A stretch of DNA of 64,000 bases from UBA2336 sp964404445 (GCA_964404445.1 CAYOJW010000003.1:558001-622000), one strand, 5' to 3'; counted from the first letter of the stretch, positions 1 to 8,892 are shown. Numbers and translations: made by a program. The notes: a model not told the origin generated them from the sequence alone.

Positions 1-2
1 TT

Positions 3-365
3 GGTGTATTAAATACCGATGGCGAATGGAACGATTCGCGGGCGAGTTTGTTTGCCGAAACAATTATTCGTTATGGAAAAGAGCTTGATAACAAAGAGTA
101 TATTGAGCGTGGCGAAGCTGCGTTACGTTCGGCATTTACCATGATGTATAGCCCTGAAAACCCGGTAACAAAAAAGCAATGGGAGAAAGTCTGGCCGTTT
201 TTTAACGAGAAAGACTTCGGGTTTACAATGGAAAACTATGGTCATGGCGGCAGAACAAGCCCTGAAGGCGAAGGCATGGGCGAATTTACCATTTACGATT
301 GGGGAAACGGTGCAGCAGCCGAAGGCTACAACCGTATGTTAGATCATAACAACTTAATGAAGTAA
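3..365 (+). CDS. C-terminal part of an unrecognised protein (cut by window edge)
   Basis: The reading frame is open from the first bases of the window to a TAA at 363-365, so only about the last 120 residues are visible. The fragment has several aromatic and glycine-rich stretches (YGHGGRTSPEGEGMGEF, then YDWGNGAAAEGYNRM) and helical segments with RYGKELDNKEY. This is compatible with an alpha/alpha-toroid fold of the kind found in glycan-active enzymes, but I do not recognise the family. An in-frame TTG at 48 is not a credible start because coding-like sequence continues upstream of it. It ends 195 bp before the convergent desaturase gene. Confidence 0.6.
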   Translation, partial: GVLNTDGEWNDSRASLFAETIIRYGKELDNKEYIERGEAALRSAFTMMYSPENPVTKKQWEKVWPFFNEKDFGFTMENYGHGGRTSPEGEGMGEFTIYDWGNGAAAEGYNRMLDHNNLMK

Positions 366-491
366 AGGGTAGTTGATCATATAAAAAACGAAATGACTTA
401 TCGTTACTGATTTTTCCTGCATAGACAGACCATTACAAGGAAAACTATTGAAGTTTATCAGCGGGCTTCTTTCTAAAGTAGTAATTAGCTT

Positions 492-518
492 ATAACTAAT
501 TCAAAATCAATTAGTTAT
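492..518. other. AT-rich hairpin between convergent genes
   Basis: Perfect 10-bp inverted repeat ATAACTAATT / AATTAGTTAT with a 7-base loop, lying between two convergent genes. It could stop transcription from either side, but there is no GC-rich stem and no clean T-run, so terminator function is only a guess. Confidence 0.35.
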
Positions 519-560
519 TTCACTTGCGTATGACAGCAAATATGATCCTGTCTTAAAATT

Positions 561-2036
561 TCAGCGCAACTTTCGGTACCTGCGAATCAATTCTTTCGCT
601 ACCACTTCACCCGAAACCAACGCAGGTGGCATACCCGGTCCGGGCACGGTAAGCTGACCGGTATAAAACAAATTCTTAACCTTTTTGTTTACGATAGATG
701 GCTTGAGGTTAGCCGTTTGCATCAATGTGTTGGCCAATCCGTAGGCGTTGCCTTTAAAGGCATTGTAATCAACTATAAAATCGCGGTGTGCGTAACTGCG
801 CTTATAGACAATGCTTTCGCGGATGGATTGTCCGGTTAACGATTCAAGCCTATTCATCACTACATCAAAATACTTTTCGCGTAAAGCCTCTGTATCGGTT
901 AAACCGGGCGCAACAGGAATCAGGATAAATAAATTTTCACACCCGGCTGGCGCAACGGTATTGTCGGTTTTGGAAGGACAACACACATAAAATAACGGAT
1001 TGCTCGGCCATACCGGGTTTTCGTAAATTTCGTTGGCGTGTACGGTAAAATCCTGATCGAAGAAAAGATTGTGGTGCAGCAGTTTCGTTAACCGTTTTGA
1101 AACGCCAACATAATACACTACCGAAGAAGGCGCGAGCACACGTTTTTGCCAGTAGGCTTCGGTATAATTGCGGTATTGTTTTGGCAACACGTTTTGCTCG
1201 ATGTGGTGATAATCGGCAGAGGCAACGATGTAATCAAACGTTTCGGACTTGCCATTGACGATAATTTCCGATGCGTGTTTATTGGTGACTTTTATTTCTT
1301 CTACGGTGCTGTTAAATCTAAACGTAACACCGTGTTCTTTCGCTAAGGTTACCATGCCTTCAATAATCCTGAACATACCGCCTTTTGGATACCACGTACC
1401 CAAACAGATGTCGGCATAATTCATCAAACTGTATAACGCGGGTGTGTCTTTCGGGGCAGCCCCCAGAAACAATACCGGGAATTCGAGCAACTGAATGATA
1501 CGCGGATCGGTGAAATGTTTTTTAATGTGGGTTGTCATCGACTGAAAAACCTGTAACCGGAACATACCTTTAATTAAATCCTTGTCGATTAATTCGGTAA
1601 CGGAAAGCCCCGGTTTATAGACTAACCGTTTCATGCCGGTTTCGTATTTGAATTTCCCCTCTTCTAAAAATTGTAGCAGTTTTGTTTCGCTTCCCGGTTC
1701 AATACGTTCAAACAGTTTGCCTAATTCGGTGAGCGAAGCTGGTATCGGCCACACATCATCGTTTGAATAAAATACCTGGTAGGAGGGATCGAGCCTGACA
1801 AGCTCATAGTAATCGGATGCTGTTTTGCCGAAGGCGTTAAAGAAATGTTCAAAAATATCGGGCATCCAGTACCAGCTTGGCCCCATATCGAACGTAAAAC
1901 CTTCGGCCTCAAATTTCCGGGCACGGCCTCCGGGCGAGCCGTTTTTTTCGAGGATGGTTACATCGTACCCCTCGCGTGCAAGAAAACAGGCAGCCGCCAA
2001 CCCCGAAATACCCGAACCGATAATGGCAATTTTCAA
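561..2036 (-). CDS. crtI: Phytoene desaturase (CrtI family, FAD-dependent)
   Basis: A 491-residue flavoprotein desaturase of carotenoid biosynthesis, expected to introduce double bases of conjugation into phytoene on the way to lycopene-type carotenoids at the inner membrane. The N-terminus has the dinucleotide-binding GSGISG (residues 7-12), then E30 and GGRAR (36-40). GPSWYWMPD (52-60) is typical of the Bacteroidota CrtI branch. The C-terminal GQLTVPGPGMPPAL is the second FAD-contacting motif of the family. Length is normal. No phytoene synthase (crtB) is adjacent, although the two usually sit together in this phylum, so the pathway is split or crtB lies elsewhere. A CrtD-like desaturase role on another carotenoid cannot be excluded. 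The start at MKIAIIGSG fits the Rossmann fold. Confidence 0.88.
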   Translation of the reverse strand: MKIAIIGSGISGLAAACFLAREGYDVTILEKNGSPGGRARKFEAEGFTFDMGPSWYWMPDIFEHFFNAFGKTASDYYELVRLDPSYQVFYSNDDVWPIPASLTELGKLFERIEPGSETKLLQFLEEGKFKYETGMKRLVYKPGLSVTELIDKDLIKGMFRLQVFQSMTTHIKKHFTDPRIIQLLEFPVLFLGAAPKDTPALYSLMNYADICLGTWYPKGGMFRIIEGMVTLAKEHGVTFRFNSTVEEIKVTNKHASEIIVNGKSETFDYIVASADYHHIEQNVLPKQYRNYTEAYWQKRVLAPSSVVYYVGVSKRLTKLLHHNLFFDQDFTVHANEIYENPVWPSNPLFYVCCPSKTDNTVAPAGCENLFILIPVAPGLTDTEALREKYFDVVMNRLESLTGQSIRESIVYKRSYAHRDFIVDYNAFKGNAYGLANTLMQTANLKPSIVNKKVKNLFYTGQLTVPGPGMPPALVSGEVVAKELIRRYRKLR

Positions 2037-2064
2037 TGGATAATAATTTAATGATCTTTCGTTA

Positions 2065-2092
2065 CCCCTAACACCTAAGTCCTAATCCCTAA
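2065..2092. repeat. Heptanucleotide array, four units of NNCCTAA
   Basis: Four head-to-tail 7-base units matching NNCCTAA, starting 29 bases upstream of the desaturase start codon. A second array of the same unit lies at 3424-3465. Confidence 0.8.
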
Positions 2093-2248
2093 CACTGGCT
2101 TAAAAATAGAAAATAGATCAGGGAAACAGATGGTTGAATAATAATATAATGTTCTGCCTATCTTTAAGGTTTGAAGTTGGTAAAGGAAGTGTGTATTTCG
2201 AATTGTCGCAGGTTAGTATGTATCAGGTTTTCCTGAAACTTTCCTGCA

Positions 2249-2367
2249 GGGTCATGCCGAGCCTGCACATTTGCTGAAAATCGCAAATCGGGATTGCGAG
2301 GCATCTGCGAAAATGAAGATACTCAAGCCTAAAGGCATACGCGAATACCTCGTTCCTCGGTATGACC
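2249..2367. repeat. Dispersed inverted repeat, outer core GTCAnnnCGA
   Basis: The ends are GGTCATGCCGAG and CCTCGGTATGACC, nearly perfect inverted copies enclosing about 90 bp. Two other elements here (12560-12694 and 54664-54739) have the same outer core. No ORF lies inside. Together with the heptad array at 2065 this accounts for much of the 393-base gap between the desaturase and the next gene; I see nothing else there. Confidence 0.65.
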
Positions 2368-2429
2368 GTCTGTATGAAGTTTGTAAACCAAAAAGCAATA
2401 GGTAAAAATTATAAGTGTTACAATTTTAA

Positions 2430-2741
2430 ATGCGTCCTAAAGAAATGAAAGAACATTGGTTTAAAGATTACAAGCAACACTGGGGAATATTTTTGTTGAT
2501 CGTGCTGGCGCAGGCAGTTGTATTAGCTTACCAAACCGCTGTTACGGCAGGTATGATGGCTGTCTTTTTTGTTTTTTTGTTGCTCATTAACCTGACGGTG
2601 GCCGGTATGATTATGGTACTTACCTGGCCGGTGCGCAGAAATTTTCACTTTTCGCGTTTCATTAAAATACTGATAGCTTTTGCGGCTGTTTACGGCATCA
2701 GCCAGTTGATTGCGGTTTTGGTCGTTTATTTTAAGGGGTGA
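2430..2741 (+). CDS. Small three-helix membrane protein, unknown
   Basis: 103 residues with a charged N-terminus (MRPKEMKEHWFKDYKQHW) and three hydrophobic segments at about 18-38, 42-66 and 76-99, predicting an inner-membrane protein with a short cytoplasmic start. No family motif is recognised. A second ATG at 2445 is an equally possible start. It converges with the rhomboid gene with only about 50 bp between the stops. It is probably real because the frame is clean and the hydrophobicity pattern is regular, but its function is unknown. Confidence 0.55.
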   Translation: MRPKEMKEHWFKDYKQHWGIFLLIVLAQAVVLAYQTAVTAGMMAVFFVFLLLINLTVAGMIMVLTWPVRRNFHFSRFIKILIAFAAVYGISQLIAVLVVYFKG

Positions 2742-2793
2742 GGTGCGCTTTTGTAAAAGATCGTTTCGTTCTTGTATAATGCCGGTTTCCAAA

Positions 2794-3420
2794 TCAGAAG
2801 ATTTTCCAATCAGCAATTTGCTGGATAAAAATCTGTATCGAACGCGGGTACAGCACAATACAAAACAATATACCAAACAATGCACCGTACAGGTGTGCAT
2901 CGTGGTTGATGCCATCGCGCGAACGTTTTGAACTGTAATGCGAATAGACCAAATATAACGCGGCAAAAATGAAACCTTTGATCGGTATTGCGAAGTACAG
3001 GTAAAGATCGGAGAGCGGATCAAACAAAATACAGGCAAAAATTACAGCCGACACTGCCCCCGATGCACCTAACGAGTTATACGCAGGATTGTTTTTGTGT
3101 TTGAACAGGGTAGGAAGGTCTGATACAACAATGCCCAGCATATACAGTGCAATAAAATATACCGGGGCGAGGTCGTTAAAGATGTACGTGAAAATGTATT
3201 CGAGTTTCGTTCCGAAAAAATAGAACGAGATCATGTTAAATAACAGGTGGGTGAAATCTTTATGGATAAAACCCGAGGCGATTAACCGGTAGTATTGTCC
3301 GCGTTGTGTTACGAAGTACGGGTTCATCATAAGTTTAGATAACACTTCGGGCTGGTTCATGGTGTATAAACTAACCCCGGTGGTAACAATAATGATGATC
3401 GTTGTAATGTTTAACTCCAT
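2794..3420 (-). CDS. Rhomboid family intramembrane serine protease
   Basis: 208 residues, about six membrane segments. HKDFTHLLFNMISFYFFG (53-70) matches the conserved rhomboid helix with the HxxxN-type loop. GASGA (118-122) carries the catalytic Ser120, and HLYGALFG (from His176) supplies the catalytic His and the glycine packing motif. Both members of the Ser-His dyad are therefore present and it should be active, cleaving membrane-anchored substrates near their transmembrane helices. It lies 48 bp downstream of the porin gene on the same strand, separated by a heptad repeat array, so co-transcription is possible. Confidence 0.88.
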   Translation of the reverse strand: MELNITTIIIIVTTGVSLYTMNQPEVLSKLMMNPYFVTQRGQYYRLIASGFIHKDFTHLLFNMISFYFFGTKLEYIFTYIFNDLAPVYFIALYMLGIVVSDLPTLFKHKNNPAYNSLGASGAVSAVIFACILFDPLSDLYLYFAIPIKGFIFAALYLVYSHYSSKRSRDGINHDAHLYGALFGILFCIVLYPRSIQIFIQQIADWKIF

Positions 3421-3423
3421 AAT

Positions 3424-3465
3424 TTCCTAATTCCTAATCCCTAAGTCCCAACACCTAAGTCCTGA
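3424..3465. repeat. Heptanucleotide array, six units of NNCCTAA-type
   Basis: Six consecutive 7-base units follow NNCCTAA, with single changes in the fourth and sixth. The array fills the gap between the rhomboid start codon and the porin stop codon. It is the same unit as at 2065-2092. Confidence 0.8.
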
Positions 3466-3468
3466 TTA

Positions 3469-4698
3469 TTAAATCCCAACCTCAACCTGGAACCTGACGA
3501 TAAAATAATCTTTATCAGCCGTAGTGCCCTTCAGCCAAATATCCTGGGCAAAGGTAAATTCGGTTTGCAACTTTACACGGTGGCCGTGCAGGTATTTGCT
3601 TGCACCTATTGTATAGTGTTTTAGCTGCGGCTCAATATCCTGGATTTCCGAATCGGGTTTAACCATCGAATACCGCCCTGTTAATTCATAATTGTTGCGG
3701 AACAGGTAACTACCCTGATAGTTTTGTCCGTGCCCTGCAAATACGTGCTGTTCCTGGGTGGCATCGTTCGGGTTCACGGTAACCGGATCGAAGGCATAAC
3801 GTTTCAGGTACTCGGCAGCAAAAGCCCAGCCGTTGTGTTTGTACAGTAAATCAACCATGGTGGTTTCGATGTCGCGGGTTTCGTACAAGAACTTTCCGAG
3901 TTGTCCGCCCGAGCGTTTTGCATTTTCGTTGTTCGAGTAACCCATGCCAATGGATAGTTTGGGTTTTGCCTCGCGCGAAAGGTCACCTTCAAAATAATTG
4001 CCATTGTTTGAAAACTCACCAAAGGGCAACAACTCAACACGGCCTGTATAGGCCAAACCGTTTCCCGACAGGTTACTGTTGGTTGTTGTTGTGGTTCCGG
4101 CATCGTTAAAATTTCGGCCTTCGCCTGAGCTTACGGCACCGCGCAATACATAATGAAACCCTTTAATGTTATTCTGGTAGTAGAGTTGTATGCCAAAATC
4201 GCGGTCGATGTTAAACTCTGAATTTACGATAGAGCGGTCGGGGAGTTGCAAATCGCCCGATGAGTTAACGCGCTGGCGGTTACCTGGAAGTTTGGTTTGC
4301 CCGATGCCCACCGCAAAATTTTTGTTGAAGTTGTAGATCACCATCGCATCGCGGATAATGTTCGGAAAACCGCTGTCTTCAAAATCAATATCGCCCCGCG
4401 AAAACGAAAGTTGAAGCACATACGTGAGTTTGGGGTTATAGACATAACCATCAAAACGCAAACGCAGCCTGCGCACACGTGCTTCAATATCCTCCGCATT
4501 CCAGTCGGTTGCGCTTTTGGTTTCAAGGCCAACACGATTTTGCATTCGGAAACGAATGTTCATCAAAAACAAACTGTCGGGCGAAGTTATGCCTAACCCT
4601 TTACCGTATATGAAGTACGGAATTTGCGATCCTAACTGCGCTACGGCATGCAAGCCGAACGAACAAACAAAAAAGCAAGCCAGTACAATACGCTTCAT
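3469..4698 (-). CDS. Outer-membrane porin, phosphate-selective OprO/OprP type
   Basis: About 409 residues from MKRIVLACFF, which gives a clean signal peptide ending near HAVAQ; an upstream in-frame start at 4728 would add ten residues before it and is less likely. The body is alternating beta-strand sequence. It opens with a strand carrying RFRMQNRVG, then VRRLRLRFDGYVYNPKLTY, the usual opening of the Bacteroidota porin O/P family, and ends in an aromatic-rich strand (DYFIVRFQVEVGI). It follows the PiT phosphate transporter by about 90 bp on the same strand. That supports a phosphate or anion uptake role across the outer membrane. Ion selectivity cannot be read from the sequence. Confidence 0.82.
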   Translation of the reverse strand: MKRIVLACFFVCSFGLHAVAQLGSQIPYFIYGKGLGITSPDSLFLMNIRFRMQNRVGLETKSATDWNAEDIEARVRRLRLRFDGYVYNPKLTYVLQLSFSRGDIDFEDSGFPNIIRDAMVIYNFNKNFAVGIGQTKLPGNRQRVNSSGDLQLPDRSIVNSEFNIDRDFGIQLYYQNNIKGFHYVLRGAVSSGEGRNFNDAGTTTTTNSNLSGNGLAYTGRVELLPFGEFSNNGNYFEGDLSREAKPKLSIGMGYSNNENAKRSGGQLGKFLYETRDIETTMVDLLYKHNGWAFAAEYLKRYAFDPVTVNPNDATQEQHVFAGHGQNYQGSYLFRNNYELTGRYSMVKPDSEIQDIEPQLKHYTIGASKYLHGHRVKLQTEFTFAQDIWLKGTTADKDYFIVRFQVEVGI

Positions 4699-4787
4699 GT
4701 GGTTAGGGATGAATTCGAAAAATAACACGAATGCCGTGGAGTGCCTAACGGGTTGCTGGAAGTGGATAGATTATTAGAGATCAACCG

Positions 4788-6209
4788 TTAAAATATAGCC
4801 CTGAACAGTAGGAATAATGCCGCAGACATGAGCATAACAACGGGGAGTGTCAACAGCCAGGCCATCAAAATATTGCGAACGGTATCGGCCTGTAAATTTT
4901 TGATCCCCTTGTTGGCTACCATACTACCGGCAATGCCCGATGAAAGCACGTGCGTTGTGCTTACCGGTAGGCCGAGGTTTGTAGAAAGCCCGATGGTGCT
5001 TGCCGCTACAAGTTCGGCTGCCGCACCTTGCGCGTATGTAAGGTGTTCTTTACCGATTTTCTCACCAATGGTTTTTACAATGCGTTTCCAGCCGATCATC
5101 GTTCCCAATCCAAGCGACAGCGAGATCATCACCACAACCCATTTGGGCGAATAGTCGGTAATTTTTTTCACCTTCACCATTTCTGCCTTGATCGTTTCGT
5201 GTTCCGCTTCGCTTATTTTCAATTCGGGTTTTTCCATAAGCGATTTCAGGTTACGATCTATCATCAGTATATCTTTCCGTACCAAAAATCGTTTTGCTTT
5301 ATCGATACTTTCAACATCCTGTTTTGCCAGTACCGTTGCTTGTAACTCGTGGCTGAGCTTTTGGGTCTGGTAAAATTTTTCACGATCGGGTTCCGATAAC
5401 GGCACCGGGTCGATCGAATTGATGATTGCTTCGATCTTTGTCATCGGCTCGTTTAGCGATGATGGGTTAACCGATATGTTTAGCGCAAAATACGCAGGCA
5501 CAATGCCTATTAAAATTAACATCACTAAGCCAATACCTTTTTGGCCGTCATTCGAGCCGTGATAATAGCTTACGCTGGTACAGGTTAAGATAAGAATAGC
5601 GCGGATCCACGTAGGCGGAGGCGAATTTTTCTTGGGTTCTTTAAATAGTGCGTCACCATATTCGGTTTTGCGTGTTAACCTGCGTATGATAAACATGATG
5701 ATGATCGTCATCGAAAACCCGAATAACGGTGATATTAACAATGACGAACCTATTTTAGTGGCCTGCGACCAGTCAACTGCCGTTTCGGAGTTTCCGGGCA
5801 ACAACGAGTAGGCAATGCCTACGCCTAATATTGACCCGATAAGCGTGTGCGAGCTTGAGCACGGAATACCGAAGTACCAGGTTACCAAATTCCATACGAT
5901 GGCGCTGATGAGTAAGGCCATTACCATCGCTAAACTATGCGCAAGGTTCTGGTCAATTAACGACTCAACGGGCAGTAATGCTACAATGCCCATCGCCACT
6001 TTAACGCCAATGAACAACCCCGATGCAACCCCCAGAAAATTCCAGATGCCCGACCAAATTACGGCTGTCCAGGGTTTTAACGAATTGGTATAAATTACCG
6101 TAGCCACTGCATTGGCCGTGTCGTGAAAACCGTTTACAAATTCAAATCCGCAGGCAGCAATAAGACAAACAACGAGGAGTATCGAGTAGGAAAGCTCTAA
6201 TTCGAACAT
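4788..6209 (-). CDS. pit: Inorganic phosphate transporter, PiT family
   Basis: 473 residues, low-affinity cation- or proton-coupled phosphate symporter of the inner membrane. The two inverted PiT signatures are present: GFHDTANAVATVIYT near the N-terminus and GLPVSTTHVLSSGIAGSMVA near the C-terminus. Ten or more hydrophobic segments surround a hydrophilic cytoplasmic block of roughly 120 residues that the shorter bacterial PiT proteins lack. No PhoU-like Pit accessory gene is adjacent. It heads a same-strand group with the porin, so the pair would move phosphate across both membranes. Confidence 0.92.
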   Translation of the reverse strand: MFELELSYSILLVVCLIAACGFEFVNGFHDTANAVATVIYTNSLKPWTAVIWSGIWNFLGVASGLFIGVKVAMGIVALLPVESLIDQNLAHSLAMVMALLISAIVWNLVTWYFGIPCSSSHTLIGSILGVGIAYSLLPGNSETAVDWSQATKIGSSLLISPLFGFSMTIIIMFIIRRLTRKTEYGDALFKEPKKNSPPPTWIRAILILTCTSVSYYHGSNDGQKGIGLVMLILIGIVPAYFALNISVNPSSLNEPMTKIEAIINSIDPVPLSEPDREKFYQTQKLSHELQATVLAKQDVESIDKAKRFLVRKDILMIDRNLKSLMEKPELKISEAEHETIKAEMVKVKKITDYSPKWVVVMISLSLGLGTMIGWKRIVKTIGEKIGKEHLTYAQGAAAELVAASTIGLSTNLGLPVSTTHVLSSGIAGSMVANKGIKNLQADTVRNILMAWLLTLPVVMLMSAALFLLFRAIF

Positions 6210-6348
6210 ATAGACGTTACAATTGGATGCGCAATCTAACCGTTACTTTTGGTTGCGTTGTTATGCCAATGTTAACTTTTACGCTAAAAAAAGTACATGG
6301 CTTGATAGGGTATTGATTTTCAGGTAATTATAAAATTAATACAATATT

Positions 6349-6393
6349 AAGACCTCATTCCGGGTGATGTTTGCAATCGTTAGCGGAGGTCTT
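6349..6393. other. Hairpin in the divergent region before the CapA-like gene
   Basis: AAGACCTC (6349-6356) pairs with GAGGTCTT (6386-6393). It lies in the leader region between the divergent PiT and CapA-like genes. Function is unknown; an operator or leader structure is possible. Confidence 0.3.
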
Positions 6394-6446
6394 TTCAGGA
6401 GGTCATGATTTTGTGCATAATCCGGCACATTAAGTATCTTGGGCGG

Positions 6447-7586
6447 ATGATTCGCTTTTGCTGTATAGTTTTTTTCGGCTGGATGTCGTGCAATGTGCAG
6501 GCGCAAGACACCACACGGCTTTCGTTGTTGTTTTTAGGCGATATTATGCAGCACGATTCGCAGATTAAAGACGCATACAACCCGGCAACGAAACAATACG
6601 ATTATGCACCTTGTTTTCAGTTTGTGAAACCCTATACCGAACGGGTCGATTTAGCCATTGGCAATCTTGAAGTAACATTGGCCGGGCCGCCCTATAAAGG
6701 GTACCCCCAGTTTAGTTCGCCCGATCAGTTGGCGCTTGCCTTAAAAGACATCGGTATGGATGTATTGGTTACGGCTAATAACCATAGCCTCGACCGGGGT
6801 AAAAAAGGGTTGGAGCGTACCATTATGATGCTTGATAGTTTAAATATTTTGCATACCGGTACGTTCCGCGATACGGTTGAGCGGATGAACGATTACCCGT
6901 TGATCATCGAAAAGAACGGGTTTACATTAGCCTTGCTCAATTACACCTATGGTACAAACGGTATTGCCGTAACCAAACCCAATGTGGTAAACCGGATCGA
7001 TACGGCTGTAATCCGCAAAGATATTCTCAAAGCGAAACAAGCATTGCCCGATGCCATTATTGTGTTTATGCATTGGGGGTTAGAGTACCAGTCGATGGCT
7101 TCGAAAGAGCAAAAGCGGCTAACAGAATTTTGTTTTAAGCTGGGAGTCAAATTGGTAATTGGCGCACACCCTCATGTATTGCAGCCTATGGAGTGGCGTA
7201 AAGCGGCCGATCAGTTAGTGGTGTACTCGCTGGGTAACTTTGTAAGCGGCCAGCGCGACCGGTATAAAAATGGCGGAGCGATGGTACAGGTTGCGTTACA
7301 AAAGATAACACACGACAGCACATCCGCTACGGTAATTGATTCGGCCGGGTATATTTTAGAGTGGGTTTACCGCACGGCCGATGCTGAACGGAATTATTAT
7401 GTATTACCCGTACCTTCGTTTGAAAACGACACAACAGGTTTTATTAAAGACGAAGCCTCGCGACTTTTGTTTAAAACATTTATAGATGATTCGCGCAGGC
7501 TGTTTGGCAAATACAACATTCACCTGAATGAGTTAAAACATTTACCGGCTGTACAATCCGAAGCATTAAAACCAGAGGAGGAGTAA
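6447..7586 (+). CDS. CapA family protein (metallophosphatase fold), exported
   Basis: About 379 residues from MIRFCCIVFFGWMSC, which gives a signal peptide ending near VQAQ. The in-frame ATG at 6405 sits 2 bases after AGGAGG and is the alternative start. The body has the CapA/PGA-synthesis metallophosphatase motifs: LLFLGDIMQHD, AIGNLEVTLAG, VLVTANNHSLDRG and HPHVLQPMEW, which carry the expected Asp, Asn and His metal ligands. No capB or capC ligase genes are nearby, so poly-gamma-glutamate synthesis is not implied. Many Bacteroidota carry such stand-alone CapA proteins of unknown substrate. It is followed after 5 bp by a membrane protein gene. Confidence 0.8.
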   Translation: MIRFCCIVFFGWMSCNVQAQDTTRLSLLFLGDIMQHDSQIKDAYNPATKQYDYAPCFQFVKPYTERVDLAIGNLEVTLAGPPYKGYPQFSSPDQLALALKDIGMDVLVTANNHSLDRGKKGLERTIMMLDSLNILHTGTFRDTVERMNDYPLIIEKNGFTLALLNYTYGTNGIAVTKPNVVNRIDTAVIRKDILKAKQALPDAIIVFMHWGLEYQSMASKEQKRLTEFCFKLGVKLVIGAHPHVLQPMEWRKAADQLVVYSLGNFVSGQRDRYKNGGAMVQVALQKITHDSTSATVIDSAGYILEWVYRTADAERNYYVLPVPSFENDTTGFIKDEASRLLFKTFIDDSRRLFGKYNIHLNELKHLPAVQSEALKPEEE

Positions 7587-7591
7587 ACTAT

Positions 7592-8134
7592 ATGTTACGG
7601 ATAAAGATGTTTATTGTGAAGGCTGAACCATGGCAGATTTTTGCCACGTTTATAGTTGCAATGCTTTTTTATAGAATTGTCCCTGATGAATATCAATTGC
7701 TGCAAACTGCGGCTTTGATTTTATTAAACATTGTGATTTTAGGATGGTTATATGTGCTGGGAAAATGTTTAAACGAAAACTTACCAGATGATAAACAAAG
7801 ATCTGATACTTTATTTGTAATCAGTTTTGGTTATGTGGTTTTAGTTACGGTATTAGTTTCCGTACTTAAATATATAACAGACGATCTTAGTATGGATGTC
7901 TTTTTTATGGTATCGATAATTCTTTACTGCCTTTCGTTTCTCTACATACTTTGTTTTGTTTCGATCCTTTTTGTGGATAATCAGGAAGAATTTTTACGCA
8001 ATGATAAATTAAATGTCGAATTTGTTTTTATTTTATTCTTAGCATTCATTTTGGGTGTATTGGTTTTACAAACGAGGATAAAACGTTTCTTTATTGAATC
8101 AGCTATTTCTGCCCGGAAAGAGGGGAAGGGGTAA
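7592..8134 (+). CDS. Multi-pass membrane protein, unknown
   Basis: 180 residues with four or five hydrophobic segments (about 17-33, 38-58, 73-93, 100-126, 140-160) and a basic C-terminus. It begins 5 bp after the CapA-like stop. The ribosome site AGGAGGAG (7576-7583) is formed by the last codons of that gene, an unusually strong Shine-Dalgarno for this phylum and a sign of translational coupling. The codon choice is clearly more A/T-rich than in the neighbours. No family is recognised. The context suggests a membrane partner of the CapA-like protein. Confidence 0.65.
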   Translation: MLRIKMFIVKAEPWQIFATFIVAMLFYRIVPDEYQLLQTAALILLNIVILGWLYVLGKCLNENLPDDKQRSDTLFVISFGYVVLVTVLVSVLKYITDDLSMDVFFMVSIILYCLSFLYILCFVSILFVDNQEEFLRNDKLNVEFVFILFLAFILGVLVLQTRIKRFFIESAISARKEGKG

Positions 8135-8163
8135 GAAAACCCGGCCTTGATTGCCCGTTCGAT

Positions 8164-8892
8164 TTACCTTCTTCTTTTTTTAGTGCTTTTCTTGCCCGGT
8201 GCAGGCCCGCCTCCGGTATCAAACAATAAACTGATCGAAAATTCTAATCCGGTAAAATCGACTTTGGCATTGTTGTAGGTAATTATTTCGGTGATCAACG
8301 CGCCACCGTTGCTTCCGGTGTAAGTTCCTTCTATCGGGAAATTGGCTTGCCCCACCAAGTAGTTGGTTTCAAGCGAAATCCCAAACTGATCGGTGAGATA
8401 CACCGTTAATTCGGCACCACCATGATACCCAAAGCCGGGATGATTGTTAAACGAAAGTTTAGAGTTTACAATGTCGAGGTTCTCGTGAGCACGAATTGCC
8501 CGGTCGAAATTTCCGTAATTGATTTTATTATCGAATCCGTAAAAGAAAAAACCGCCACCTTTGATGTCAAACTCAACACGTCCGGCCTTGAGCATGATCA
8601 CTAATTCGGCCGGAACAAACAACGTAAAGTTTGGTCCGATCAGCGGGTCTTTGCTTTCAAACGGAAGGTCTTTCAGGTTAAGGCCGCTCATGCGGTATAA
8701 CGATCCGCCCGTTTCAAGCGCTAAAAAATCGGTAAGGTTTACACCCACACCACGAATGGAAAACGGACTTACAGGTGTTGACAGGTAACCGTTTTTAGGA
8801 ATGAAGTACGAAAACGATAACCCAAACTGTTGTGCCAGTGCGGCTGGTGTTATGCTTAGCAACAGTATAATAAAGAGTAAAGTCTTTCTCAT
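8164..8892 (-). CDS. Putative outer-membrane beta-barrel protein
   Basis: 242 residues with a signal peptide (MRKTLLFIILLLSITPAALA) followed by alternating polar/aromatic strands (FGLSFSYFIP, GISLETNYLVG, GLEFSISLLFD), the pattern of a small outer-membrane barrel. The C-terminus is unusual: after the last strand comes a Gly/Pro then Lys/Arg-rich tail (KKSTKKRRR) rather than a terminal aromatic. The start codon overlaps the stop of the upstream sulfatase-like gene by 4 bp, so the two are translationally coupled. Specific function unknown. Confidence 0.65.
   Translation of the reverse strand: MRKTLLFIILLLSITPAALAQQFGLSFSYFIPKNGYLSTPVSPFSIRGVGVNLTDFLALETGGSLYRMSGLNLKDLPFESKDPLIGPNFTLFVPAELVIMLKAGRVEFDIKGGGFFFYGFDNKINYGNFDRAIRAHENLDIVNSKLSFNNHPGFGYHGGAELTVYLTDQFGISLETNYLVGQANFPIEGTYTGSNGGALITEIITYNNAKVDFTGLEFSISLLFDTGGGPAPGKKSTKKRRR

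Noticed and set aside
1146..1346. Short open frames opposite or within long genes throughout the window
   Set aside because: They lie antisense or out of frame to clearly coding genes, with no signals of their own, and look like shadows.
2065..3465. CRISPR array suggested by regularly spaced repeats
   Set aside because: Units are 7 bases, directly adjacent, with no spacers, and no cas genes are near. The same holds for the other heptad arrays.
6447..7586. Capsule (poly-gamma-glutamate) operon
   Set aside because: No capB or capC ligase genes are adjacent.
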